A DNA stretch of 64,000 bases. Source: CAYTEH01 sp964436765 (GTDB lineage: Bacteria > Patescibacteriota > Gracilibacteria > Peribacterales > Peribacteraceae). The notes beneath the pieces are model-generated. The model made no database searches. It saw only the letters and a program-made list of their open reading frames with translations, and was not told where the DNA came from. Position 1 is the stretch's first letter; each line of letters opens with the position of its first letter. The stretch lies in contig CAYTEH010000001.1 of NCBI GenBank assembly GCA_964436765.1, positions 17,151 to 81,150 on the forward strand. Direction: 5' to 3'. Position numbers and translations under genes: made by a program. Positions 1-8,708 of the stretch are shown here, in pieces.

Positions 1-1
1 G

Positions 2-1375
2 CCGGAGATCGCGGAGGGCGCCCGCGCGAGCGTCATCGGCAGGGTCAACGGTAGCGGGCGCTTCAGGCTGACCCATAACGGCGTCGTCGTCTGCGACGCG
101 AAATCCAAAGACATCACCGAAGGCCTGCAGTACGTGCGGCCCACCGCTAAGCCAGACATGCCCCGGTCGGAGCCGCAGATCCGCAGAAGCGGCGAGCGTC
201 TGCAGATGCATAACGGGTTCACCACCAAAATCAAAGACGTCTTCATCCAGATGCTGCGCCATCCAAATCACGGTTCCAAGAAAGCCGTTATCAACGGCTT
301 CGATAAGACGGTCATCGGTAACTCGCTCATCGAAGCAGGCGAAGCCGATGCCTCGGTGATCACGCCGTTCCGGGATCTCGACAGCTACCTGCCGGGAGGC
401 ACGCATCCGGGGTGGAGCGATCCATCCATTGCACACCTGGGCGTTGCGTTTGCCGGAGACGGCAATCCCCGGTACGGAAAGATTTCGGCATATTTGCAGG
501 GCGCCAACGCGGCGGTGGAATCCATCTGCAACGTCGTCGCCGTGGGCGCGGTGCCCCGGGCGCTTACCGACTGCCTCAATTACGGCAATCCCGAAGTTCC
601 CGCCCAGCTCGGCGCGCTGGAGCAGGGGGTCAAGGGCATCGCCGACGCATGCCGTGCTCTGCCGGTGGATGGCGAACCGGTGCCTGTGATCTCCGGTAAC
701 GTCAGTCTCTATAACAGCGTCCCCGACGGCTCTGCCATTCCCCCCAGCGCAATCGTCTGCTGTATCGGGGTCCTGCCCGATGCGCGTAAGGCGGTCACCA
801 TGCAGCTCAAGAAAGCCGGGTCGGCTCTGATCGTCCTCGGCGCACGGCACAATGAATGCGGCGGCTCCGCGTACTACGAAGTGCTGGAGAAAGTCTCTTC
901 TGCGGGGCGCGACGCGCTGATAGGTGCCAATGTGCCCGTGCCCGACTATGCGGCCGTCCTAGCGAACATCCGGCTTGTGTTACAGCTGGCGGACGAAGGC
1001 ACCTTGCTCGCGTGCCATGATATTTCTGACGGGGGCCTTGCACTTGCCCTGCTCGAGATGACCCTCCCCTGCCGTAAGATGGGCGGGAGGCTCGGCGTAT
1101 CAGCGGACGTCGCGGCCTTTGCGAGTGATCTTCCCTACGACGTGCTGCTCTTTTCGCAGACGCAGGGTTTCGTGCTGGAGGTGTCGCAAGACGAGGTCGC
1201 GTCGGTGCTGGAGAAGGCGTCGGCGCTGCGGTGTACCGCCGCGGTCATCGGTATGGTCACCGATGACAGCAGGTTCACGCTGCGCGGAAACGGAGATGTG
1301 CTCGTCCAGGAAACACTCGAGGCGCTCCGCACGCATTATGAGGACGGTCCGGCGCAGGCGCTTGCTGGACGATAG
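2..1375 (+). CDS. purL: Phosphoribosylformylglycinamidine synthase II, 3' part
   Basis: Converts FGAR, ATP and glutamine-derived ammonia to FGAM in purine synthesis. The frame is open from base 2, so the 5' end lies outside the window; about 457 residues of the C-terminal half remain. Visible family segments are the 'QGANAAVESICNVVAVGA' stretch, 'DCLNYGNP', 'ISGNVSLYN' and 'CHDISDGGLALALLEM', all typical of the second PurM-like half. The glutaminase partner purQ is about 15 kb away on the other strand, so the complex is not encoded as one operon. Identity is secure; the missing N-terminus cannot be judged. Confidence 0.93.
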   Translation, partial: PEIAEGARASVIGRVNGSGRFRLTHNGVVVCDAKSKDITEGLQYVRPTAKPDMPRSEPQIRRSGERLQMHNGFTTKIKDVFIQMLRHPNHGSKKAVINGFDKTVIGNSLIEAGEADASVITPFRDLDSYLPGGTHPGWSDPSIAHLGVAFAGDGNPRYGKISAYLQGANAAVESICNVVAVGAVPRALTDCLNYGNPEVPAQLGALEQGVKGIADACRALPVDGEPVPVISGNVSLYNSVPDGSAIPPSAIVCCIGVLPDARKAVTMQLKKAGSALIVLGARHNECGGSAYYEVLEKVSSAGRDALIGANVPVPDYAAVLANIRLVLQLADEGTLLACHDISDGGLALALLEMTLPCRKMGGRLGVSADVAAFASDLPYDVLLFSQTQGFVLEVSQDEVASVLEKASALRCTAAVIGMVTDDSRFTLRGNGDVLVQETLEALRTHYEDGPAQALAGR

Positions 1376-1429
1376 TAGCGGCGACCGCGCAATTGCTCTC
1401 CTCTGTGACGACAGCGACACTGGAGCCCT

Positions 1430-2689
1430 ATGCCGAATGCTTCCATTGTGAAACACGTACTGTCTGCTTCCATCCTGTCTGCGGGTTTCCTGCTTCTTGC
1501 CACTCCGGCCGTTGCGGCAAATCCGACAATTCTCATCGAGCAGAAAAGCGAGATCGAGGCCGCGGGGGTCTGGACCATATCGATGCCCAATCAGGTGACG
1601 GCGGAGCGCAGCGACATCACGCTGGCAATGCCCGATTCACAGCCAGGCAGGTACACGTTGTTTGTGGTGCCTCCGGAGGGCACGAGCACGACGATAGAAT
1701 TGTACGAGAACGACGCGCTCATGCAGTCCGTCGGTCATCCGCAGGTGTCGTTCAATGCGGCGGAGGATACCCGGATTCGCATTGTGATTTCCTTCACTCT
1801 CGAGAACTTCGGAAAAGTTGGAGTCAACAGCCTGCCGGCCGGCATACCCTTCCTGCTCACCGGGCCCGATGGCATGAGCAAAAGGGGCCTGACGCCCCAG
1901 AGCTTCGAGCGCATGCCGGTGGGGTCCTACAGCGTCCAATACAAGCCTGAGGGATGCCCACTGCCGCCGGGAAAGTCAGACGTGCTGGAGAAAGACAAGG
2001 GCGTCTATTTCTCGTTTACACTCAAATGCGAATCTTTCGTTCCCGTCGAGGACAAGTCAAAGAGCGAGCACGTTCAGGCAATGGTCGATGGCGAGCAGGT
2101 CACATACACCGATGTTCCCGGCGATTCCTGGTACGGCCCGTACGTTGCCACGGTCTCCGACCGCGGCATTCTCACCGGATACCGCGATGACCGCGGCAAG
2201 TTGATCGGGCTGTTCGGTCCTCAAAACTCCGTCACCGTCGCCGAGTTGTCGAAGATCGTCCACCAGCTCGCTGGCATCGATGAGCACGCGGTCGGGGCTT
2301 CTCCACGCAACCGGACCGCGCTCGGCAAATGGTTCACATCGTATGTCGCATCCGCGGAGGAGCTCGGGTGGTCGATTTTCCAGAACGATCAAGCCGATCT
2401 CCTGCGGCCGGCGACGCGCGGCGAGGTATTGGTGACGCTGCTGCAGGCGCTCGATGTGCCGTTGTCCTGGCCCAAGGGCGAGCTGTTCACCGACGTCACG
2501 CGCCGCACGCCATTCGCACACGCCATCGAAACGGCGGCAGCGGCGGGTATCGTTGCGGGCAGCACAGGCCCCGATGGCTCGCCTGACGGCTTCTTTCATC
2601 CTACGGACCCCGTGACGCGCGCAGAAATGGCCAAAATCGTCATCATCGTTCAGGAGAAGTACAAGAAGAAACTTGAAGGTCAAAAGTAG
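1430..2689 (+). CDS. Secreted S-layer-homology (SLH) domain protein
   Basis: A 419-residue exported protein. Residues 1-29 form a signal peptide ending at 'AVAA'. Residues 30-210 are an unrecognised beta-rich region that includes prealbumin/SpaA-like text. The C-terminal ~200 residues hold three SLH-type repeats, seen as 'YGPYVATVSDRGILTGY', a weaker 'LLRPATRGEVLVTLLQAL' and 'FFHPTDPVTRAEMAKIV'. SLH domains usually bind pyruvylated cell-wall polymer. A GACACT hexamer lies 8 nt before the ATG. The stop codon sits inside a short intergenic inverted repeat shared with the convergent murC. It is one of four SLH proteins in the window. Confidence 0.82.
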   Translation: MPNASIVKHVLSASILSAGFLLLATPAVAANPTILIEQKSEIEAAGVWTISMPNQVTAERSDITLAMPDSQPGRYTLFVVPPEGTSTTIELYENDALMQSVGHPQVSFNAAEDTRIRIVISFTLENFGKVGVNSLPAGIPFLLTGPDGMSKRGLTPQSFERMPVGSYSVQYKPEGCPLPPGKSDVLEKDKGVYFSFTLKCESFVPVEDKSKSEHVQAMVDGEQVTYTDVPGDSWYGPYVATVSDRGILTGYRDDRGKLIGLFGPQNSVTVAELSKIVHQLAGIDEHAVGASPRNRTALGKWFTSYVASAEELGWSIFQNDQADLLRPATRGEVLVTLLQALDVPLSWPKGELFTDVTRRTPFAHAIETAAAAGIVAGSTGPDGSPDGFFHPTDPVTRAEMAKIVIIVQEKYKKKLEGQK

Positions 2690-2723
2690 AAGGTCAAAAT
2701 TTGATCTTCAGTCTTCGATCTTG
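2675..2723. repeat. Inverted repeat between convergent genes
   Basis: Two tandem copies of GAAGGTCAAAA (2675-2685 and 2689-2699) are followed by an inverted, slightly degenerate counterpart (TTTGATCTTC, TTCGATCTT). The element overlaps the SLH gene stop and ends just before the murC stop. It could work as a bidirectional terminator. It has the same layout as the other long intergenic inverted repeats in this window. Confidence 0.6.
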
Positions 2724-4001
2724 TTATTTGCCTGCAAGCTTGCCTGCAAGGTTTGTGATGTCCCCCGCCCCCAGGCACACGATCACGTCATTCCCTATGA
2801 CGGTTGAATCGATCAGCGCCTCGGCGGTTTTCAGAGATCCTCCTGCGACAGCGTTCACGTTGCTGGCCGCAGCGATGTCTTTGATGAATGCGGGCATGTC
2901 GACCTTCGCGGTCTCGATGTCTTTGCGCGCTTCGTACACGTCGCTGACGATCAGGAGCCCCGCGTCCGCGAATGCCCCGAGGAAATCATCGTACAGCTTG
3001 AGGGTGCGATCGTGCGTGTGGGGCTGGAAGACGCAGACGAGACGCTTCGGCCCGTACCTTTCCTTCAGGGCGGCGAGCGTCGCGCGGATTTCGGCGGGAT
3101 GGTGCGCGTAGTCGTCGATTACCGGGATCGTATTCTTGTACCGGCCTTTCTCTTCCATCCGTCGCCAGCTGCCTGCGTACCCGGAGACCGCCGCGGTCGC
3201 TTCCTTTCGGGGAATGGCAAGAACATCTGCCAGTGCCAGAACGAGCTGAGCGTTCTGACGCATGTGGAGTCCGGGAGTCTTCAGCTCGATCAATTCGAAC
3301 GCATCGGCATCGACGGTCTTTTTGCCAGAAGCGTCGGCAATCGCTTTACAGTCGGGATCCTTCAAGTGCGTGATGAGGGTACCGTCATCCGGGAGCCGTG
3401 CGATGAATGCAGAGAATGAGGATCGGTACTCCTCAACAGACGCGTAGTAGTCGAAGTGGTCGCCGTCGACATTGGTCATCAGGATCATCGAGGGCGAATA
3501 GAACGAGAACGATTTCCGGTACTCACACGCTTCCAGCAGAAACAGGTCGCTCTTCCCCTGCCTCCAGTTACGGCCGTCCAGTTCCCGGAGCTTGGTGCCG
3601 ACCACAACCGTCGGATCCTTGCCGGTGTCCATGAGGAGCCGTGCAGCCATTGCGGTGGTCGAGGATTTCCCATGCGTGCCGCACACGGCGATCACCGTGT
3701 GGTTTTTAGAGAGTTCCCCCAGCGCCTGCGGGTACGACATCTGCATAATCCCCCGTCTTTGCGCCTCCGTTCGTTCGGGCGCGTCCGCTGGGATGGCCTC
3801 GGAATACACAAGCAGATCGCAGGCCTCCGGAATCGCCTTGCCGCTCTGGTCGGTACTCACGGCAATACCCTGGGACTGCAGATCATCGAGCAGTGCGCTC
3901 CACGAGCGGTCGCTGCCGCTCACATCGTGCCCGGCGTTCCTCTGCAGCGACGCGTATGCCGAGAGGCCGATGCCGCCGATCCCGGAGCAGAAGATTTTCA
4001 T
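2724..4001 (-). CDS. murC: UDP-N-acetylmuramate--L-alanine ligase
   Basis: Cytoplasmic Mur ligase that adds L-Ala to UDP-MurNAc. It has 425 residues, slightly short of the usual ~460. Seen: N-terminal Rossmann motif 'GIGGIGLSAYA', ATP loop 'GTHGKSSTTA' (about residue 105), 'NVDGDHFDYY', 'DDYAHHPAEI' and 'VFQPHTHDRT', in the MurC order. The ATG at 4001 is preferred over an upstream in-frame ATG at 4094, because that extension would translate an inverted repeat and because TACTCT lies 8 nt upstream of 4001. Mpl is a less likely alternative. The divergent neighbour is an FtsB/DivIC-like gene, so this is a cell-wall/division spot. Confidence 0.88.
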   Translation of the reverse strand: MKIFCSGIGGIGLSAYASLQRNAGHDVSGSDRSWSALLDDLQSQGIAVSTDQSGKAIPEACDLLVYSEAIPADAPERTEAQRRGIMQMSYPQALGELSKNHTVIAVCGTHGKSSTTAMAARLLMDTGKDPTVVVGTKLRELDGRNWRQGKSDLFLLEACEYRKSFSFYSPSMILMTNVDGDHFDYYASVEEYRSSFSAFIARLPDDGTLITHLKDPDCKAIADASGKKTVDADAFELIELKTPGLHMRQNAQLVLALADVLAIPRKEATAAVSGYAGSWRRMEEKGRYKNTIPVIDDYAHHPAEIRATLAALKERYGPKRLVCVFQPHTHDRTLKLYDDFLGAFADAGLLIVSDVYEARKDIETAKVDMPAFIKDIAAASNVNAVAGGSLKTAEALIDSTVIGNDVIVCLGAGDITNLAGKLAGK

Positions 4002-4003
4002 AG

Positions 4004-4110
4004 AGTAGTAGAGTAATAGAATATTAGAATATTGGGAACGTGACTCAGCGTTTTTGGACGCTTTTCCTGACTCCCCAATATTCCAATACTCCAATATTCC
4101 ATTATCCTAG
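4004..4110. repeat. Long imperfect inverted repeat with AATATT-based arms
   Basis: The left arm (about 4004-4045) repeats TAGAATATT-like units. The right arm (about 4055-4110) carries their reverse complement (CCAATATTCC, CCAATACTCC). The centre holds a small GCGT...ACGC hairpin. The element fills the space between the divergent murC and ftsB-like starts and overlaps both predicted promoters, so it may affect their expression. It is much more AT-rich than the surrounding genes. Confidence 0.65.
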
Positions 4111-4114
4111 TCTG

Positions 4115-4561
4115 GTGTCCTACCAGAACCTTGAACCTGTCTCCAAACAGCTGACGATCGTCGTCGGTCTCACCGTCGTGGGGTTCATGGCGTTCGGCCT
4201 TGCGCTCTCGTTTTACAGGAACATTCTCTTCGAAGAAACGCTCCAGGCCATCGGGCGGGAAAACATGAAAATTGAAGACCAGATCCAGCGCAGCCGGGAG
4301 CAGATAGACTATTATCAGTCGGCACAGTACAAGGATAAGTACGCGAAGGAGAGCCTTGGCCGTCTGAATCCCGGCGAGAAAATCATCATCATTCAAGAAT
4401 CCTCCGGCGACCCTGCCATCGCTTCCGGCAGCACACTTGCCTCCGACGAGCACCGTGAAGCCGTCTATCAGGAGCACCTGCGCGACATCCCCGTGTACCT
4501 GCATTGGGAATTGTATCTGTTTGAGCGGGACAGGATTGAGCAGCTCAAAAGAGGACTCTGA
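4115..4561 (+). CDS. FtsB/DivIC-like septum protein
   Basis: A 148-residue bitopic membrane protein. A short cytoplasmic N-terminus precedes one TM helix (about residues 12-34, 'LTIVVGLTVVGFMAFGLALS'). A coiled-coil-like segment rich in E, Q and R follows (residues 40-75), then a hydrophilic tail. This is the FtsB/DivIC layout, a partner of FtsL/FtsQ in the divisome, but the sequence signature is weak. The GTG at 4115 is chosen because TATCCT lies exactly 6 nt upstream, while the in-frame codons further upstream are inside the inverted repeat. An FtsL-like gene occurs at 36.7 kb. Confidence 0.6.
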   Translation: MSYQNLEPVSKQLTIVVGLTVVGFMAFGLALSFYRNILFEETLQAIGRENMKIEDQIQRSREQIDYYQSAQYKDKYAKESLGRLNPGEKIIIIQESSGDPAIASGSTLASDEHREAVYQEHLRDIPVYLHWELYLFERDRIEQLKRGL

Positions 4562-4605
4562 TTTTCCTATTCAACAACAATTCCGAAGGCAGGCTGCAAA
4601 TAGTC

Positions 4606-4686
4606 CTTCGTCTCGCCCGCCTCCGGCGGACTCGCTCAGGACATCAAAAAATCGCTCCTCGCCTTCGGCTGCGGGCGCTTCTTTGA
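4606..4686. repeat. Palindromic repeat sequence 3' of tRNA-fMet
   Basis: The stretch begins with a CCTTCGTC...CGCTCAGGACAT palindrome and continues as a CATCAAA...TTTGATG hairpin (about 4640-4686) with a GC-rich core around 'GCCTTCGGCTGCGGGCG'. It directly abuts the CCA end of the initiator tRNA. The CCTTCG...GCTCAGG core recurs next to tRNA-Pro and at 44.5 kb. It may be a REP-like element or serve as the tRNA terminator. Confidence 0.5.
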
Positions 4687-4763
<77 letters not shown>

Positions 4764-4834
4764 TCGAGATTTCGAGTTTGAAGCATAAATCTTCCACTTG
4801 CAAGCAAGAAAGAAATCTGTAGAATTCCTTGGCT

Positions 4835-5116
4835 ATGGCACATAAGAAAGCTGGTGGGTCAACAATGAACGGGCGCGACAGCGTCGCGAAGCGCCGTGGA
4901 GTAAAGCGCTTCGGCGGTCAGGCCGTGAACTCGGGAGAGGTCATCATCCGCCAGAAGGGCTACTGGTACTTCCCCGGCAAGAACACGCACGTGGGGAAGG
5001 ACTGGACCATCCACGCGTCCATCGACGGCGTCGTTACGTTTGCACAAAAGCGCCGCATGAAGTTCGACGGCAACCGCGAGCGCTGCACGGTGGTGAACGT
5101 GGTTCCTGCCAAATAA
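4835..5116 (+). CDS. rpmA: 50S ribosomal protein bL27
   Basis: A 93-residue protein starting MAHKKAGGST, the processed-type N-terminus that reaches the peptidyl-transferase centre. The typical 'GRDSVAKRRGVKRFGGQ' and 'KGYWYFPGKNTHVGKDWTIHA' (family: R..GTK..PG.NVG.G.DHTLFA) follow at the expected places, with some divergence. An in-frame TTG two codons upstream is not needed. TAGAAT lies 9 nt upstream of the ATG. bL21, its usual operon partner, is not adjacent. Confidence 0.93.
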   Translation: MAHKKAGGSTMNGRDSVAKRRGVKRFGGQAVNSGEVIIRQKGYWYFPGKNTHVGKDWTIHASIDGVVTFAQKRRMKFDGNRERCTVVNVVPAK

Positions 5117-5145
5117 GTCTCTGGCAACGGAGCTAGTGCTGCCTT

Positions 5146-5151
5146 TATACT
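5146..5151 (+). promoter_or_regulatory. Predicted -10 box of a leaderless mRNA
   Basis: TATACT ends 6 nt before the ATG at 5158, so transcription should start on or beside the start codon. No Shine-Dalgarno is visible. Confidence 0.55.
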
Positions 5152-5157
5152 TTCGTC

Positions 5158-5856
5158 ATGTCCGAAACAGGAAACATCGACGTCGGCATGCCCAGCGAAG
5201 GCGGTTCGGGAGCTCCCGAGCAGCTGAGTGAGGCCGCGAAGGCACGGTTTGCGGCTGCCGGTGCAGCCATGGCGCAGATCCAGCGCGAGGAAAAGCGGAG
5301 CAAGAAGAGGGATGCACGCGTGGCACGCGCCATCATCCAGTTTTTGAACGACGACAAGTACGCGCATCTCTTCATTCTGATCTCGCGCCTTGTCGCTCGC
5401 GACTGCCCGTCGGTGTTCATTCTCGCAGTCCTCTCGCTCATCAATGATGAAAGTGCGACTGTGGTGCAGGAGTACCTGCAGGAGATGGGGCAGAAAACTT
5501 CCAAGGAAACGGTCGATGAAGAAATGCAGATCGTCCCGGGCGGGTCCGATGCCAACCGCACGCTCGTGGAATGGATCACCCGCATGCAGATGGTGATGTC
5601 GCTGGAGCCCGAGAAAATCCTGGTGAAGCTGATGGTAGACGAAACCAATATCGACGGAACTGTCCTGCAGTTAACCACGTTCGTATTGCAGGAGTTCTTC
5701 CGTTCCAAGGCAGGCGGCGGCAAAGAGATTCCGTTCGATAGTCTCCAGACACTCAGTATCAGCATCCTCCAGACGGTCTTCGAGCCGTTTCTGGATCTTA
5801 TCGACAAGAAGCTTCTGCAGAAGCCGGGTGAAGATGACGATGACGACGATGATTAA
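5158..5856 (+). CDS. Conserved-looking protein of unknown function with acidic tail
   Basis: 232 residues, family not recognised. The N-terminal 45 residues are Gly/Ala-rich. A basic patch 'REEKRSKKRDARVARA' (about 43-58) precedes a mostly helical, Leu/Ile/Val-rich body without a clear TM helix or signal peptide. The protein ends in eight Asp/Glu residues, which suggests contact with a basic partner or metal, by inference. The start is fixed by TATACT 6 nt upstream. The gene lies just after rpmA and is convergent with thpR, separated by a single base. Confidence 0.7.
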   Translation: MSETGNIDVGMPSEGGSGAPEQLSEAAKARFAAAGAAMAQIQREEKRSKKRDARVARAIIQFLNDDKYAHLFILISRLVARDCPSVFILAVLSLINDESATVVQEYLQEMGQKTSKETVDEEMQIVPGGSDANRTLVEWITRMQMVMSLEPEKILVKLMVDETNIDGTVLQLTTFVLQEFFRSKAGGGKEIPFDSLQTLSISILQTVFEPFLDLIDKKLLQKPGEDDDDDDD

Positions 5857-5857
5857 T

Positions 5858-6439
5858 TCACACCAGGGGCGATTCGATATCGCCCTGGGTCGCGTTTGAA
5901 GAGAAGCAAAAATCCTGCAGCGGCGTCTGCTTTACTCCCTTAATTTCCGCGTAGAGCCGGATGCGGTCTACGGCGATGTCGCACGCGGCGTCCCCGATCA
6001 GCTTCATAATCTTCTTTTTATGTACGGCGAACCGCTGCGGATGCTTGATGCGCGCCACCGTGATGTGCGGCTGAAACGGCTCGAGGGACGGCCAGGGACA
6101 TCGCTTCTTCAGGCGGGCGAGATCATCGCTGAACGGGACACCGAGGTAGAGGACCCGGTCTTCGCCTCGTGATCCGAAGGTCGATATTCCCTCTGCCTTG
6201 AGGATAAACGGCGTAGATGCATCGGCGATCTGTTTGCACTTGGGTATGACCTGGTAGTACTCGATTTCCATCAACTCCTTCCAGAATTGTATCGTCAAAT
6301 GCGGTGACTCCGGGTTCTGGAACCGCAGGATGTCGTCGAATGAGCTCAGTCGATGCTGCAATTCCTGAAAAGCCCATTTGGCTCTGTGCTCCAGCGGGAC
6401 AGCGACGAAGACAGAATGCAGGGGGAAGCGGTTGTCCAT
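5858..6439 (-). CDS. thpR: RNA 2',3'-cyclic phosphodiesterase (2H family)
   Basis: 193 residues with both 2H-phosphoesterase signatures: 'HLTIQF' near residue 47 and 'HITVAR' near residue 125. The two His and Thr residues form the active site. The family hydrolyses 2',3'-cyclic phosphate RNA ends, and some members ligate 2'-5' ends in vitro. The ATG at 6439 is preferred, with TACGAT 8 nt upstream; an in-frame GTG at 6463 is possible. The last codons contain a strong hairpin (5863-5888), which may stall or terminate transcripts from the convergent upstream gene. Confidence 0.85.
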   Translation of the reverse strand: MDNRFPLHSVFVAVPLEHRAKWAFQELQHRLSSFDDILRFQNPESPHLTIQFWKELMEIEYYQVIPKCKQIADASTPFILKAEGISTFGSRGEDRVLYLGVPFSDDLARLKKRCPWPSLEPFQPHITVARIKHPQRFAVHKKKIMKLIGDAACDIAVDRIRLYAEIKGVKQTPLQDFCFSSNATQGDIESPLV

Positions 6440-6468
6440 GGAAAGGCATCGTACTACACTCACGCACT

Positions 6469-6849
6469 ATGGCTCCAAAAAACCCTGCATCGAGACCGGC
6501 CGACGTGCCTGCGACGCCGCTTGCCAACAAATTCTTTTCCAGAGTGCGTGATAGCGACCCGGCTACACTGAGCGCTATTGTTCGGGTTGCAGACAACTTT
6601 CGGGCACTTGTGGAGGGATGGATCCGCCTGAGCAATGTAGGGGTGATTCCTACTGACACACCGGCAGCAGGAAGCGAGGTCCTTCAGAAACTCCGATCGG
6701 CTATATCATTGGATGCCATCATGGACTTTCCAAAACTCCAAAAAAAGGATGCCAAAATGAAGCACAGGGAAAATATCGATGCTTGGCAAAAGGAGACTGC
6801 TGCAGATATTGAGCTCATTTTCGCGAAATTTGTTCCGAAAAATGACTAA
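6469..6849 (+). CDS. Small hypothetical protein
   Basis: 126 residues, not recognised. A Pro/Ala-rich N-terminus is followed by a likely helical, charged body; there is no signal peptide or TM segment. It is divergent from thpR with only 29 bp between starts. TACACT lies 8 nt before the ATG, supporting this start over an in-frame codon at 6304 that would lie inside thpR. The stop overlaps the last codon of lepA by 4 bp, tail to tail. Base use is more AT-rich than its neighbours (runs such as CCAAAACTCCAAAAAAGG), so recent acquisition is possible. Confidence 0.6.
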   Translation: MAPKNPASRPADVPATPLANKFFSRVRDSDPATLSAIVRVADNFRALVEGWIRLSNVGVIPTDTPAAGSEVLQKLRSAISLDAIMDFPKLQKKDAKMKHRENIDAWQKETAADIELIFAKFVPKND

Positions 6850-8660
6850 CGTTTGAGTACCGAGAGAAATGCCTCCTGGCTGAGCGTCACCTTCCCCATC
6901 TGCTTCATGCGCTTCTTGCCTTTCTTCTGCTTGTCGAGCAGTTTGTTTTTGCGCGTGACGTCGCCGCCGTAGAGATACCCGGTGACGTCTTTGCGGAGTG
7001 CCGCGACTGTCTCGCGAGCCACTACTTTGCCGCCGATGGCCGCCTGGATGGGAATCTGGAATTGTGCCTTGGGCAACACCTCCTTCAGCTGCTTGCAGAT
7101 GACTCCGCCCACATGCTGCGCCTCACTGCGGTGCACGATGGTACTGAGCGCGTCCGACGGTTCGCCCAGCAGGAGAATATCAAGTTTTACCAGGTCGCCG
7201 GGGCGGTAGCCGAGCGGCTCGTAGCTCATGGAGGCATAGCCGGACGTTGCCGATTTCAGCTTGTCGAAGAAGTCGAGCACAATGCCCTGAAGCGGTACGT
7301 CGAACGTCAGGAGTGCCCGGTCGGCATCCAGGTATTCCAGGCCCTGGTGCAGGCCGCGACGCTCCTGCACAAGTGCCATGGAGGGGCCCACATCCTGCTC
7401 GCGGCAGACGATTTCAAGCTTCACCCATGGTTCGCGGACTTCCTCGATGTACGAGGGATCCGGAAAGTCGGCGGGGTTGCTGATGCGCGCAGTGTCAGGC
7501 TCGTCTGTTTTGAGAAGGCTGAAGCGGATGACCTCGGCGGGATTGCGGGCACGGACTTTCACTTCGTAGAGCACGCTTGGAGCTGTCACCACCAGCTGGC
7601 AGTCGTATTCGCGCTCCAGGCGTTCCTGGATGATGTCCAAGTGCAGCAGGCCAAGGAAGCCGCAGCGGAAGCCGTTCCCGAGCGCAGTGTTGCGTTCCGG
7701 TTCCATCTGGAGGGCGGCATCGTTGAGTGAAAGCTTCTCCAGAGCCTCACGCAGGTCTGCGTAGTTGTCTGCTTCCGTCGGATAGAGGCCCGCAAAGACC
7801 ATTGGCTGCACCTGGGCGTATCCGGGCAATTGTTCCGCACTTTCTTTGGAGGCCACAGTGTCTCCAACCCGCACATGATGGACGTCTTTCAATCCCGTGA
7901 CGACGTAGCCTATTTCCCCTTCGCTCAATACCGAGTCCGACACGTATTTCGGCGCGAAGTGGCCCACGTCGAGTACCTCGAACGGGATTTTGGTGCCGAG
8001 CAGATGCATCTTCTCGCCTTTCCTGATCTGCCCCTCCATCACACGGATGTAGGCAACGCCGCCGCGGTAGGTGTCCATGATCGCGTCGAAGATGAGCGCG
8101 CGCGTCATACCTGCGGCGTCCGGCTTTTTGGGGGCGGGCACGCGTTCGATGATTGCATCGAGCACTTCGGCCACTCCCCTCCCCTCCTTGGCGGAGATGA
8201 GCAGGATGTCTTCCTTTGCACAGCCAAGGAGCTTCATCACTTCTTCGCTCACACGCTCCGGATCTGCGGCCGGCAGGTCGATCTTGTTCAGCACCGGGAT
8301 CAATTTCAAGTCATGCTCCATGGCCATGTAGAGGACCGCGAGCGTCTGGGCCTGGATGCCCTGGGAGGCGTCCACAAGGAGGATGGCACCTTCGCATGCA
8401 GCCAGCGACCGGCTCACTTCGTAGCGGAAGTCCGTATGTCCCGGCGTATCGATCAGGTTCAGCTGTTTACCCTTATAGAGCATGCGAACGGGCTGTAACT
8501 TGATCGTGATGCCTCGTTCGCGCTCCAAATCCATCATATCGAGCGTTTGCTCTTTCATTTCGCGTTTCTGCAGTGTTCCCGTCACTTCGATCATGCGGTC
8601 ACTCAGGGTCGACTTCCCGTGGTCAATATGGGCGATGATGCAGAAGTTTCTAATCTCCAT
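6846..8660 (-). CDS. lepA: Elongation factor 4 (back-translocating GTPase)
   Basis: 604 residues, the normal LepA length. G1 'AHIDHGKSTLSDR', G2/G3 'DTPGHTDF', G4 'NKIDLPAADPERV' and the LepA-specific C-terminal region ('YRPGDLVKLDILLLGEPSDALSTIVH', broken here by family-specific changes) are visible. The Lys/Met-rich tail 'KKGKKRMKQMGKV' contacts the ribosome in known LepA. TACTAT lies 8 nt before the ATG, so a near-leaderless mRNA is predicted. Confidence 0.96.
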   Translation of the reverse strand: MEIRNFCIIAHIDHGKSTLSDRMIEVTGTLQKREMKEQTLDMMDLERERGITIKLQPVRMLYKGKQLNLIDTPGHTDFRYEVSRSLAACEGAILLVDASQGIQAQTLAVLYMAMEHDLKLIPVLNKIDLPAADPERVSEEVMKLLGCAKEDILLISAKEGRGVAEVLDAIIERVPAPKKPDAAGMTRALIFDAIMDTYRGGVAYIRVMEGQIRKGEKMHLLGTKIPFEVLDVGHFAPKYVSDSVLSEGEIGYVVTGLKDVHHVRVGDTVASKESAEQLPGYAQVQPMVFAGLYPTEADNYADLREALEKLSLNDAALQMEPERNTALGNGFRCGFLGLLHLDIIQERLEREYDCQLVVTAPSVLYEVKVRARNPAEVIRFSLLKTDEPDTARISNPADFPDPSYIEEVREPWVKLEIVCREQDVGPSMALVQERRGLHQGLEYLDADRALLTFDVPLQGIVLDFFDKLKSATSGYASMSYEPLGYRPGDLVKLDILLLGEPSDALSTIVHRSEAQHVGGVICKQLKEVLPKAQFQIPIQAAIGGKVVARETVAALRKDVTGYLYGGDVTRKNKLLDKQKKGKKRMKQMGKVTLSQEAFLSVLKR

Positions 8661-8708
8661 TCCGGCGTATAGTACAGAAAAACCATCGTCTTAGCGATGA
8701 CTTCTGTC